In this document: positions 32,284 to 41,204 of the stretch, piece by piece
Numbering within the stretch: position 1 is the stretch's first letter
How the letters are laid out: each line of letters starts with the position of its first letter
NCBI RefSeq assembly: GCF_900221005.1
Contig: NZ_OBQI01000003.1
Location: 620,001-684,000, forward strand
Source: Blastococcus aggregatus
GTDB lineage: Bacteria; Actinomycetota; Actinomycetes; Mycobacteriales; Geodermatophilaceae
DNA length: 64,000 bases
Direction: 5' to 3'
Position numbers and translations under genes: made by a program
The notes under the pieces: generated by a model
What the model was told of the DNA's origin: nothing
Seen by the model: the letters and a program-made list of their open reading frames with translations, nothing else
Database searches by the model: none

Positions 32284-32625
32284 TCAGGCCCCGCGGCGGG
32301 CGCGGAGGCGGGTGAGCGCCTCCTCGAGGAGGGCGTCGCCGTCGGCGTCGGTGCGGCGCTCCCGGACGTAGGCCAGGTGCGTCTTGTAGGGCTCGTTGCG
32401 CGGGGCCGGCGGCGGGTTGCTCTGGTCCTGCCCGGCGGGGAGCCCGCAGCGGGGGCAGTCCCACAGCTCGGGGACGTCGGCGTCGCTGGCGAAGGCGATC
32501 CGCGTCTCGTGTCCGTTGGCGCACCAGAACGGCAGCCGGCGCCGGGGTGCGGACTCGCCCCGCTCCGCCTCGCCGATCGGACCTGCGCCGACCCTGCTGC
32601 CCCGGATCGCGTTGCCACCAGCCAC
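32284..32625 (-). CDS. rbpA: RNA polymerase-binding protein RbpA
   Basis: A 113-aa actinobacterial transcription factor. GGNAIRGSRVGAGPIGEAERGE is the N-terminal tail and basic linker that contact RNA polymerase; the core has Cys35, Cys57 and Cys60 (FWCANGHE, WDCPRCG), a partial zinc site as in Streptomyces; the C-terminal helix (DALLEEALTRLRARR) is the sigma interaction domain. It stabilises open complexes with the principal sigma factor. GTG at 32625 has AGGGGG five bases upstream. Confidence 0.96.
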   Translation of the reverse strand: MAGGNAIRGSRVGAGPIGEAERGESAPRRRLPFWCANGHETRIAFASDADVPELWDCPRCGLPAGQDQSNPPPAPRNEPYKTHLAYVRERRTDADGDALLEEALTRLRARRGA

Positions 32626-32678
32626 GAGCGCCCCCTGATCTCCGACCCGAGCGTGTGGCAGATCACCACCGCGGGCGA

Positions 32679-32684
32679 AGTCTA
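32679..32684 (-). promoter_or_regulatory. -10 box for rbpA
   Basis: Minus-strand TAGACT, 53 bases before the rbpA start. No convincing -35 and no SigR-type GGAAT motif. Confidence 0.4.
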
Positions 32685-32745
32685 GGGCCTGGAGGGGCGA
32701 TCTCCGATCACGTTTCGCACGCGATCTGCGGCCAAGCGGAGCGGT

Positions 32746-32979
32746 TCAGCCGACCTTGACGAGCAGGCCCAGCCCGACGATGCACACGGTCCAGATCAGG
32801 GCCGTGAAGATCGTGAGCCGGTTCAGGTTCTTCTCCACGACCGACGACCCGGACAGGGACGCGGACGCCGCGCCACCGAACATCGAGGACAGGCCGCCGC
32901 CCTTGCCGCGGTGCAGCAGGATGAGCACCACGAGCAGCGTGCTGGTGAGGACCAGCAGCACGTTCAGGACGACCTCCAT
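32746..32979 (-). CDS. secG: protein translocase subunit SecG
   Basis: A 77-aa protein with two membrane helices (VLLVLTSTLLVVLILLH and LTIFTALIWTVCIVGLGLLV) joined by the SecG loop GKGGGLSSMFGG. It assists SecYE during export. The open frame extends 12 codons further, but ATG at 32979 has AGAGG five bases upstream and the normal N-terminus. It keeps the conserved place downstream of tpiA, although a solute-binding protein gene is inserted between them. Confidence 0.95.
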   Translation of the reverse strand: MEVVLNVLLVLTSTLLVVLILLHRGKGGGLSSMFGGAASASLSGSSVVEKNLNRLTIFTALIWTVCIVGLGLLVKVG

Positions 32980-32992
32980 CAAGACCTCTCCA

Positions 32993-33036
32993 GGCTCGGG
33001 ACCGGCGACGGGCACCGGATCTCGTCCCCGAGCCTA
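32993..33036 (-). promoter_or_regulatory. secG promoter overlapping an 8-bp stem
   Basis: Minus-strand TAGGCT (33036-33031) is a good -10; 8-bp arms GGCTCGGG (32993-33000) and CCCGAGCC (33027-33034) can pair across 26 bases. The stem may be a terminator for the upstream solute-binding gene or part of the secG leader. Confidence 0.4.
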
Positions 33037-33069
33037 ACCGACCGGCGGGCGGTCACCGGTACGCCGTCG

Positions 33070-34863
33070 TCAGCGGATGCCGGCCGTGGCGAGGTCGTAG
33101 CCGTTGTAGGCCTCCATCACCACGCCGTTGCGCAGCCGCTGGCCGGCGACCAGCTGCACCCGGGGCTCCGCGAGCGGCACGTACCCGGCGGTCTCCTCGG
33201 CCGCGGCGGACACCGCCCGCCAGGCGTCCCGCGCCGGATCGCCGATGCCGGCCGCCCGCGCGGTGTCGATGAGCGTGTCGATCGCAGGGTCGGCCAGCCG
33301 GGCGAAGTTCGTGTTGCCCACCGAGCGGATGCTCCGCCCGTCGACCAGCGGCCCCAGGAGCGACTCCGGGGTGGGGAAGTCCGGGGTCCGGGTGACCAGG
33401 AGGATGCCGTAACCGTTCGCCGCGACGCTGTCGGGGTTGCCGACGTCCCTGGCGTAGTAGGTGGCGGGGTCCAGCGGGCGCACCTCCACCTCGATGCCCA
33501 CGGCGCCCAGCTGCCGCACGAGGACGTCGGCCACGTCCGCGCTCGCGGGCCCGTCCGGTACGGCGAGCACCGTGGCGAAGCCCTCGGGCCGGCCGCACTC
33601 CTCCAGGTGGCGCCGCGCCGCGTCGGGATCGGGTCCGGGGTCGGGATCCTCGGGGCCGCCGCCCAGCGCCCCGGTCCACAACCGGGACACGCGGTCCGCG
33701 TTCCCCGCGCCGCCGAAGGCCTCCTGCAGCTCCCGGCGGTCGACCGCGGCCGCCACCGCAGCGCGGCAGGAGACGTCCTCGAACGGCGCCACGTCGGTGG
33801 GCAGGGCGAGCAGGCGCATCGCACCGGTGGCCACGTCGTCGACCCGGGCGCGCAGCTCCTCGCCGTCCTCGCCCTCCAGCCGGGCGGTCGTGGGCGCCTG
33901 CACACCCGACCCCGAGATGTCGACGTCGGCCGAGCCGGCCAGCAGGGCCTGGTCGCGCTCCACCCCCGAGAGGCCGTACCGCACCACCACGCGGTCGGGC
34001 AGGGCGGTGCGGACGTCGTCGGTCGCCGGATCCCACTGGGGATTGCGGTCCAGCTGGATGCCGGTGGCGACGTCGACGGAGGTGATCGCGTACGGCCCGG
34101 AGGAGACCGGGTCGATCCCGTAGTCGCCGCCGGTGTCCGCCTCGGCGGGAACCGGACTGCTGGAGGGCAGCGCCAGCACGTAGGGCAACTGGGGCGAGGC
34201 GGTGCGCAGCCGGAACACGATCGTCCGGTCGTCGGGGGTCTCCACCGACGCCAGCCCGAGCCGGTCCGGGGCCTCGTCCTGGTACGGGCCGGCATAGGGG
34301 TTGGCCCGGTCGTCCAGCAGCTCGACGACGTAGGTGGGCCCGCCGACGATGACCTCGGCGGCGAAGGACCGCTCGATGCCGTACTTGACGTCGCGGGAGG
34401 TGATCGGGAGCTCGTTCTCGAACCTGACCCCCTCGCGCAGGGTGAACGTCCAGCTCAGCCCGTCCTCGGACACGGTCCCGAGGTCGGTGGCGAGGTCCGG
34501 CACGAGCTCGTCGGTGCGGCCGGGCTCCGACGAGTAGGTGACCAGGGTGCGGGTGTAGAGGCGCATCAGGTTCCACATCCCGGGGGTGTAGGACCGCTGG
34601 GGATCGAGGCTGTCGACCTCCCCGGCCACCACCCGCAACGTGCCGCCGGCCGTCTCCGACGGCGCGCGGACGCCGGTCACTCCGCCGTCGGGCTCGCCCT
34701 CGACCGCAGGCACGTCGGTGCGGCCGCCCGCGCCGCCGAGGCAGCTGACCGCCAGCACCAGGACGACGACGACCAGGACCGCCGCCGCCAGGACCGCCCG
34801 CCCCTGCCGTCCCTGCGCCCAGGACGGCAGACGCCGGGTGAGTCGTTCGAGCGTCTCGTTCAC
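33070..34863 (-). CDS. family-5 (peptide/nickel-type) ABC solute-binding protein, probable lipoprotein
   Basis: A 597-aa protein. After a basic N-terminus, VLAAAVLVVVVLVLAVSC ends in an acceptable lipobox (A-V-S-C), so it is probably anchored outside the membrane. The rest is an SBP_bac_5 domain: GGTLRVVAGEVDSLDPQRSYTPGM, LSWTFTLREGVRFEN, YGIDPVSSGPYAI and FEDVSCRAAVAAAVDRREL. The ligand is unknown. No permease or ATPase gene is adjacent. A longer frame overlaps tpiA; GTG at 34863 is preferred, though its ribosome-binding site is weak. Confidence 0.88.
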   Translation of the reverse strand: MNETLERLTRRLPSWAQGRQGRAVLAAAVLVVVVLVLAVSCLGGAGGRTDVPAVEGEPDGGVTGVRAPSETAGGTLRVVAGEVDSLDPQRSYTPGMWNLMRLYTRTLVTYSSEPGRTDELVPDLATDLGTVSEDGLSWTFTLREGVRFENELPITSRDVKYGIERSFAAEVIVGGPTYVVELLDDRANPYAGPYQDEAPDRLGLASVETPDDRTIVFRLRTASPQLPYVLALPSSSPVPAEADTGGDYGIDPVSSGPYAITSVDVATGIQLDRNPQWDPATDDVRTALPDRVVVRYGLSGVERDQALLAGSADVDISGSGVQAPTTARLEGEDGEELRARVDDVATGAMRLLALPTDVAPFEDVSCRAAVAAAVDRRELQEAFGGAGNADRVSRLWTGALGGGPEDPDPGPDPDAARRHLEECGRPEGFATVLAVPDGPASADVADVLVRQLGAVGIEVEVRPLDPATYYARDVGNPDSVAANGYGILLVTRTPDFPTPESLLGPLVDGRSIRSVGNTNFARLADPAIDTLIDTARAAGIGDPARDAWRAVSAAAEETAGYVPLAEPRVQLVAGQRLRNGVVMEAYNGYDLATAGIR

Positions 34864-34915
34864 GACGTGTGCGTTCCCGCCCCCGGTTGTGCGGCCGGCG
34901 GCGGTCAGCGTGGGA

Positions 34916-35743
34916 CTAGCTGGCCTCGGCGGCGCTTCGACAGATCTGTGCGAACTCGTCGGCGTCCAGGCTGGCACCACCGACGAGAGCGCCGTCGACG
35001 TCCGGCCCGGCCAGGATCCCGGCCGTGTTCGCGGCCTTCACCGACCCGCCGTAGAGGATACGGACGACGGCGGCCGTCTCCGGCCCGAATCGCTCGGCGA
35101 GCCGCGCCCGCAGTGCGCCGCAGACCTCCTGCGCGTCCTCGGGGGTGGCCACCTCGCCGGTGCCGATCGCCCACACCGGCTCGTAGGCCACGACGACGCC
35201 GCCGGCCGCGGGATCCCCGGCGACCTGCTCGGCGGTGAGGCCCTCGAGCGCGGCGTCCAGCTGGGCGGTGCAGTGCGCGACGTGCTCCCCCGCCTTGCGG
35301 ACCTCCAGGCCCTCCCCCACGCAGACGATGGGCACCAGCCCGTGCCGGAGCGCGGCCCGCACCTTCGAGCCGACGACGTCGTCGGTCTCGGCGTGGTACG
35401 CCCGCCGCTCCGAGTGCCCCACCACCGCGTAGGTGCAGGCCAGCGCGCTGAGCATCGCGCCGCTGACCTCACCGGTGTAGGCGCCGGAGTCCTGCGCAGA
35501 GACGTCCTGGGCGCCATAGCCGATGGCCAGCTTGTCGCCGGCCACCAGGGTCTGCACGCTGCGCAGCGCCGTGAACGGCGGGACGACGACCACCTCGGCC
35601 GCCTCGAGCTCGGCCGGCTTGAGCGAGAAGACGACCTTCTGCACCAGCCCGATGGCCTCGAGGTGGGTGAGGTGCATCTTCCAGTTGCCGGCGATCAACG
35701 GCCGCCGGCCGGTACGGGCCGGGGGCTGCTGGGTGCGTGCCAT
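34916..35743 (-). CDS. tpiA: triosephosphate isomerase
   Basis: A 275-aa TIM barrel with Asn20 and Lys22 (AGNWKMH), His110 (VVGHSERR), Glu188 ([11 protein letters not shown]) and the phosphate loop YGGSVKAAN all present. It interconverts dihydroxyacetone-P and glyceraldehyde-3-P. It follows pgk by 15 nt in the gap-pgk-tpiA operon. Confidence 0.98.
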   Translation of the reverse strand: MARTQQPPARTGRRPLIAGNWKMHLTHLEAIGLVQKVVFSLKPAELEAAEVVVVPPFTALRSVQTLVAGDKLAIGYGAQDVSAQDSGAYTGEVSGAMLSALACTYAVVGHSERRAYHAETDDVVGSKVRAALRHGLVPIVCVGEGLEVRKAGEHVAHCTAQLDAALEGLTAEQVAGDPAAGGVVVAYEPVWAIGTGEVATPEDAQEVCGALRARLAERFGPETAAVVRILYGGSVKAANTAGILAGPDVDGALVGGASLDADEFAQICRSAAEAS

Positions 35744-35758
35744 TGCGTCGTTCCCCGC

Positions 35759-36952
35759 TCAGTCGGTGAGCACCGCGAGGCCCGGCAGTTCCCGGCCCTC
35801 GAGGTACTCCAGCGACGCGCCGCCGCCGGTGCTGATGTGGCCGTAGGAGGCCTCGTCCAGGCCCAGCTGCCGCACCGCGGCGGCGGAATCCCCGCCACCG
35901 ACGACCGACAGCCCGGCCACGGCGGCGACGGCCTGCGCCACGCCCCGGGTGCCCGCCTGGAACGGCGCCAGCTCGAACACGCCCATCGGGCCGTTCCAGA
36001 AGACGGTGTGCGCGGCACCGAGCTCGGCGCCGAACACCTCGACGGTGCGCGGGCCGACGTCGAGGCCCATGAGCCCGTCGGGGATCTGCTCCACCGGGAC
36101 GACGCTGGTCTCCGCGTCGGCGCTGAACGCCGTCGCGGCGACGACGTCGACCGGCAGGACGATCCGGTCGCCGGCCGCGGCGAGCAGCCGGCGGCAGGTC
36201 TCGACCTGGTCGGCCTCCAGCAGCGAGCCGCCCACGCCGTGGCCCTGCGCGGCGAGGAAGGTGAAGCACATCCCGCCGCCGACCAGCAGCCGGTCGACCT
36301 TGGGCAGCAGCGCCTCGATGACGGCCAGCTTGTCGCTCACCTTGGAGCCGCCGAGGACCACCACGTACGGGCGCTCGGGGTCGGTGGTCAGCCGGGTCAG
36401 GACCTCGAGCTCGCGGGCGACCAGCCAGCCGGCCGCGTGCGGCAGCCGCTGGGCGACGTCGAACACCGAGGCGTGCTTGCGGTGCACCGCGCCGAACGCG
36501 TCGTCGACGTAGAGATCGGCGAGTACGGCGAACCGGTCGGCCAGCTCGCCCCGCTCGGCGTCGTCCTTGGACGTCTCGGCGGCCTCGAAGCGGACGTTCT
36601 CCAGCAGGAGGACGTCGCCGTCGCCGAGGGCCGCCGACTTCGCGCGGGCGTCGTCGCCGGCGACATCGGCGGCCAGCGGCACCGTCGTCCCCAGCAGCTC
36701 ACCGAGCCGCGCCGCGACCGGCGCGAGGGAGAACTGCGGGTCCGGCGTGCCCTTGGGCCGGCCGAGGTGCGCGGCCACGATCACCCGGGCGCCGGCCTCG
36801 CGCAGGGCCTGCACGGTGGGCAGGCTGGCGCGGATCCGGCCGTCGTCGGTGATCTGGTTGGTCTGCTTGTCCAGCGGGACGTTCAGGTCGGCGCGTAGGA
36901 GCACGCGCCGACCCGAGACGCCCTCGGCGAGGAGATCGTCGAGAGAGCGCAT
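35759..36952 (-). CDS. pgk: phosphoglycerate kinase
   Basis: A 397-aa kinase: [52 protein letters not shown] and the C-terminal [18 protein letters not shown]. The frame is open far upstream through gap, but ATG at 36952 is two bases after the gap stop and gives the normal N-terminus. There is no Shine-Dalgarno of its own; translation is probably coupled to gap. Confidence 0.97.
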   Translation of the reverse strand: MRSLDDLLAEGVSGRRVLLRADLNVPLDKQTNQITDDGRIRASLPTVQALREAGARVIVAAHLGRPKGTPDPQFSLAPVAARLGELLGTTVPLAADVAGDDARAKSAALGDGDVLLLENVRFEAAETSKDDAERGELADRFAVLADLYVDDAFGAVHRKHASVFDVAQRLPHAAGWLVARELEVLTRLTTDPERPYVVVLGGSKVSDKLAVIEALLPKVDRLLVGGGMCFTFLAAQGHGVGGSLLEADQVETCRRLLAAAGDRIVLPVDVVAATAFSADAETSVVPVEQIPDGLMGLDVGPRTVEVFGAELGAAHTVFWNGPMGVFELAPFQAGTRGVAQAVAAVAGLSVVGGGDSAAAVRQLGLDEASYGHISTGGGASLEYLEGRELPGLAVLTD

Positions 36953-36954
36953 CG

Positions 36955-37992
<1,038 letters not shown>

Positions 37993-38031
37993 TCACCGGG
38001 TCGCGCGCACCGCACGACCTCGCTGCCGCAA

Positions 38032-38037
38032 ACCCTA
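38032..38037 (-). promoter_or_regulatory. -10 box for gap
   Basis: Minus-strand TAGGGT about 75 bases before gap. No clear -35; the inverted repeat at 38057-38072 occupies that region. Confidence 0.4.
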
Positions 38038-38056
38038 TCTGCCGCGCCCGGCCCCG

Positions 38057-38072
38057 GCGCACGGTCGTGCGC
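38057..38072. promoter_or_regulatory. inverted repeat in the gap promoter
   Basis: GCGCACG-GT-CGTGCGC, perfect 7-bp arms with a 2-nt centre, lying over the -35 region of the predicted gap promoter. A regulator site is plausible but unassigned. Confidence 0.4.
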
Positions 38073-38090
38073 GGGAACCACCCGGAACGG

Positions 38091-38148
38091 CGAGATCGCC
38101 GATCTCGCACGGTTCCCGGAGGGAAGACGTGCGAGATCGGCGATCTCG
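38091..38148 (-). repeat. nested perfect palindrome (21-bp stem) after whiA; terminator or REP-like element
   Basis: Arms 38091-38111 and 38128-38148 are perfect reverse complements (21 bp). Each arm itself contains a 15-bp palindrome (GAGATCG-C/G-CGATCTC), and the 16-nt loop contains another stem (TTCCC-GGA-GGGAA). It lies 14 bp after the whiA stop, so it can act as a terminator. The self-palindromic arms look like a mobile or dispersed REP-type element. Confidence 0.75.
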
Positions 38149-38162
38149 ACGGGAGACGGTCG

Positions 38163-39143
38163 CTACTGCGTGAGCATGTCGTCGGTGACGACGGATTCCG
38201 TGTCCGGGATGCCCAGGTCCTTCGCCCGCTTGTCTGCCATCGCCAGCAGACGCCGTATGCGCCCGGCAACGGCGTCCTTGGTCATGGGCGGGTCGGCCCG
38301 CTGGCCGAGCTCCTCCAGCGAGGCCTGACCGAACTCCAGGCGCAGCCGGCCGGCGACGAGCAGGTGCTCGGGGGCGTCGTTGGCGAGGATCTCCATCGCC
38401 CGCTCGACCCGGGCGCTGGCCGCCACGGCCGCCCGCGCCGAGCGGCGCAGGTTGGCGTCGTCGAAGTTGGCCAGCCGGTTGGCCGTCGCCCGGACCTCGC
38501 GGCGCATGCGCCGCTCCTCCCAGGCCATGACGGCGTCGTGGGCGCCCATGCGGGTCAGCAGCGCGCTGATCGCGTCGCCGTCCCGGACGACCACGCGGTC
38601 AGCACCCCGGACCTCGCGCGCCTTGGCGGCGATGCCGAGCCGGCGCGCGGCGCCGACGAGCGCCATGGCCGCCTCCGGACCGGGGCAGGTCACCTCCAGC
38701 GAGGAGGACCGGCCGGGCTCGGTGAGCGAGCCGTGCGCCAGGAACGCGCCCCGCCAGGCGGCCTCGGCGTCGTTGATGCTGCCGGACACCACGGCCGGCG
38801 GCAGGCCGCGCACCGGGCGGCCGCGCTGGTCGACCAGCCCGGTCTGCCGGGCCAGGCCCTCGCCGTGCTTGGCGATGCGCACGAGGTACCGCACGCCGCG
38901 GCGGATGTTGCCGCCGGCGAGCACGCTCACCCCGCTCGTGTAGCCGTAGACCTCGCTGATGTCACGCCGCAGCCGTCGGGCCACCGAGCCGGTGTCCAGC
39001 TCGGCCTCGATGACCACCCGGCCACCGACGATGTGCAGGCCGCCCGAGAAGCGCAGCAGCGCGGTGACCTCCGCCTTGCGCTCGGAGGTCTTCGTGCACT
39101 CCACCCTCGAGAGCTCGTCCTTCACCATGGCGGTCATTGCCAC
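38163..39143 (-). CDS. whiA: sporulation/division regulator WhiA
   Basis: A 326-aa protein: [13 protein letters not shown] at the start, a LAGLIDADG-like N-terminal domain ([34 protein letters not shown]), and a C-terminal helix-turn-helix ([33 protein letters not shown]). It controls cell division genes in actinobacteria, with WhiB in sporulating species. GTG at 39143 restores the family N-terminus; the frame is open five codons further up. Downstream of yvcK, as usual. Confidence 0.95.
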   Translation of the reverse strand: MAMTAMVKDELSRVECTKTSERKAEVTALLRFSGGLHIVGGRVVIEAELDTGSVARRLRRDISEVYGYTSGVSVLAGGNIRRGVRYLVRIAKHGEGLARQTGLVDQRGRPVRGLPPAVVSGSINDAEAAWRGAFLAHGSLTEPGRSSSLEVTCPGPEAAMALVGAARRLGIAAKAREVRGADRVVVRDGDAISALLTRMGAHDAVMAWEERRMRREVRATANRLANFDDANLRRSARAAVAASARVERAMEILANDAPEHLLVAGRLRLEFGQASLEELGQRADPPMTKDAVAGRIRRLLAMADKRAKDLGIPDTESVVTDDMLTQ

Positions 39144-39157
39144 GTCGTCCACCCCCA

Positions 39158-39167
39158 CGTAGCTACG
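39158..39167. promoter_or_regulatory. 10-bp palindrome upstream of whiA
   Basis: CGTAGCTACG, flanked by CCCC(A) and GGGG so that it nearly extends to 18 bp. It lies just before the whiA start. The rest of the 133-nt yvcK-whiA gap shows no gene. Confidence 0.3.
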
Positions 39168-39276
39168 GGGCTACCCGTCGTCGTCCCCCGGGTTGTCGCC
39201 ATGAGCGGCGTCCCCTCTTCCCCCTCGTACCGGCCAGGTCCGTGCGTCGCATACCCGGCCGGAAGCCTCTACTCGT

Positions 39277-40248
39277 TCAGCGCACCCCGACCACGGAGGC
39301 CAGAGCGGCGGACAGACGCACCGGATCGTGCCGGGGCGCACCGTCGAGTTCCGCAACCGGCGCCAGGACGAGCTCGGCACCGCACGTGCGCACCGCAGAC
39401 AGGAGACCACGGCGGTCAACCACCGAGTCCGCATCGGCGATCACGCTGTGCAACGGCACTCCGCCCAGATGCGCCTGCAACACGGTCACATGCTCCTCCG
39501 GTGAGAACCCGTCCGTCTCACCGGGCTGTGGCTCCAGGTTCAGCACCACCACCACCTTCGCCGCCGCGGCGGTCAGCGCCGCCCGGAGCTGCGGGACCAG
39601 CAGGTGCGGCAGGACCGAGGTGTACCAGGAACCGGGACCCAAGGAGACCACGTCGGCCGCGGCGATCGCCTCGAGCACGGCGGGGTGGACCGGCGGGTCG
39701 GCCGGGGAGAGCCGGATCTCCCGCACCCGGCCCGGGGTGGTGGCGATCGCCACCTGCCCGCGGATGGTGCGCACCTGCGCGTGGTCCTCCCGGTCGACCG
39801 GCTCCACGCGAGCCACCAGGTCCAGCGGCACGTCGGCCATGGGCAGCACCCGGCCGCAGGCGCCGAGCTGGGCGGCGAGCTCGTCGAGGGCCCGCACGGT
39901 GTCGCCGCCGTGCAGCTCGACCAGACCGGTCAGCAGCAGGTTGCCCACCGAGTGGCCGGCCAGCCCACCGGTGCCCCCGAGCCGGTGCTGCAGGAGCGCC
40001 GCCAGCGACTGCTCCCGCTCCCCTGCCCCGGCCAGGGCGGCCAGGGCCATGCGGAGGTCCCCCGGCGGCAGCACGGGCAGCTCGCGGCGGATCCGGCCGG
40101 ACGAGCCGCCGTCGTCGGCGACGGTGACCACCGCCGTCACGTCGTCCGTCAGCCGCCGCCAGGCGGCCAGCGACGCAGCCAGCCCGTGCCCTCCCCCGAA
40201 CGCGACGACCCGGAGCGGTCGGCCGTCCTGCAGCCCCCCGGCGCCCAC
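39277..40248 (-). CDS. yvcK: YvcK/CofD-like gluconeogenesis factor
   Basis: A 323-aa protein with the YvcK/CofD fold: RVVAFGGGHGLAASLAAWRRL, VTVADDGGSSGRIRREL, LPPGDLRMALAAL and VSLGPGSWYTSVLPHLL. Homologues bind UDP-sugars and influence cell-wall metabolism. GTG at 40248 shares a base with the rapZ stop (TAGTG). Part of the conserved uvrC-rapZ-yvcK-whiA set. Confidence 0.94.
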   Translation of the reverse strand: MGAGGLQDGRPLRVVAFGGGHGLAASLAAWRRLTDDVTAVVTVADDGGSSGRIRRELPVLPPGDLRMALAALAGAGEREQSLAALLQHRLGGTGGLAGHSVGNLLLTGLVELHGGDTVRALDELAAQLGACGRVLPMADVPLDLVARVEPVDREDHAQVRTIRGQVAIATTPGRVREIRLSPADPPVHPAVLEAIAAADVVSLGPGSWYTSVLPHLLVPQLRAALTAAAAKVVVVLNLEPQPGETDGFSPEEHVTVLQAHLGGVPLHSVIADADSVVDRRGLLSAVRTCGAELVLAPVAELDGAPRHDPVRLSAALASVVGVR

Positions 40249-41204
40249 TACTCGCGGCCCAGGTCGCGGTGCCTGGCCACGGCGGCGATGCCGTCGGCGG
40301 TGAGCCGGCGGGCGAACTCCTCGCTGATCGCCACGCTGCGGTGCTTGCCGCCGGTGCAGCCGACCGCCAGCGTCAGGTAGCGCTTGCCCTCGCGCCGGTA
40401 GCCGGGCACGAGCAGCCGCAGCACCTCGGTGTAGCGGTCGAGGAACTCCGCGGCGTCCTCCTGCCCCAGCACGTAGTCCCGGACGCCCGGGTCCTTGCCG
40501 GTGAAGGGGCGCAGCTCGGGGATCCAGTGCGGGTTCGGCAGGAACCGCGCGTCGACGACGAGGTCCGCGTCCAGCGGGACGCCGTACTTGAACCCGAAGC
40601 TCATCACCGTCGCGGTGAGCGGTGGCGTCTGGCCCTCGCGGGCGAAGGCGTTCTCGATCGTCGCGCGCAGCTGGTGCACGTTGAGGTCGCTGGTGTCCAC
40701 CCAGAGGTCGGCCTCGCCGGCGATGCCGGTGAGCAGGTTCCGCTCGGCGGTGATGCCGTCGACGAGCGTGCCGTTGCCCTGCAGGGGGTGCTCGCGCCGG
40801 TTGGACTCGTACCGCCGCACGAGCACCTCGTCGCGGGCGTGCACGTAGAGCACCCGCGGGCGGTGCCCGGCCTCGGAGAGGACGCGGATGGCCTCCTGCA
40901 GATCGCTGGTGAAGGCCCGGCTGCGGACGTCCACGACCGCGGCGAACCGCCGCAGGTCACCGCGGGCACCGAGCTCCACCATCGGCAGCAGCAGCGCCGG
41001 CGGCAGGTTGTCCACGACGAACCAGCCGAGGTCCTCGAGCACCCGGCCGGCACTGTTCTTGCCCGCCCCGGAGAGGCCCGTGACGACCACGACCTCGAGC
41101 GGCTGCGTCTCGGTGCTGGCCCCGTCGAGGCCGGGCACGCCGGCGGTCGTCGGCCCGGGACCGGGCAGACCGGCCGTGGGCGCGCTGGTCCGCGGATCAC
41201 TCAT
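40248..41204 (-). CDS. rapZ: RNase adapter RapZ / nucleotide-binding protein
   Basis: A 318-aa protein: P-loop region GLSGAGKN (43-50), [22 protein letters not shown] and the C-terminal [13 protein letters not shown]. In enterobacteria RapZ governs glucosamine-6-P synthesis; the actinobacterial role is unsettled. The Walker A Ser/Thr is Asn50 here, though a Ser follows. ATG at 41204 overlaps the uvrC stop (ATGA); the open frame upstream is an artefact within uvrC. Confidence 0.94.
   Translation of the reverse strand: MSDPRTSAPTAGLPGPGPTTAGVPGLDGASTETQPLEVVVVTGLSGAGKNSAGRVLEDLGWFVVDNLPPALLLPMVELGARGDLRRFAAVVDVRSRAFTSDLQEAIRVLSEAGHRPRVLYVHARDEVLVRRYESNRREHPLQGNGTLVDGITAERNLLTGIAGEADLWVDTSDLNVHQLRATIENAFAREGQTPPLTATVMSFGFKYGVPLDADLVVDARFLPNPHWIPELRPFTGKDPGVRDYVLGQEDAAEFLDRYTEVLRLLVPGYRREGKRYLTLAVGCTGGKHRSVAISEEFARRLTADGIAAVARHRDLGRE

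Noticed and set aside
34864-34980. Longer N-terminus of the solute-binding protein
   Set aside because: Would overlap tpiA and put a Pro/Thr-rich stretch before the export signal.
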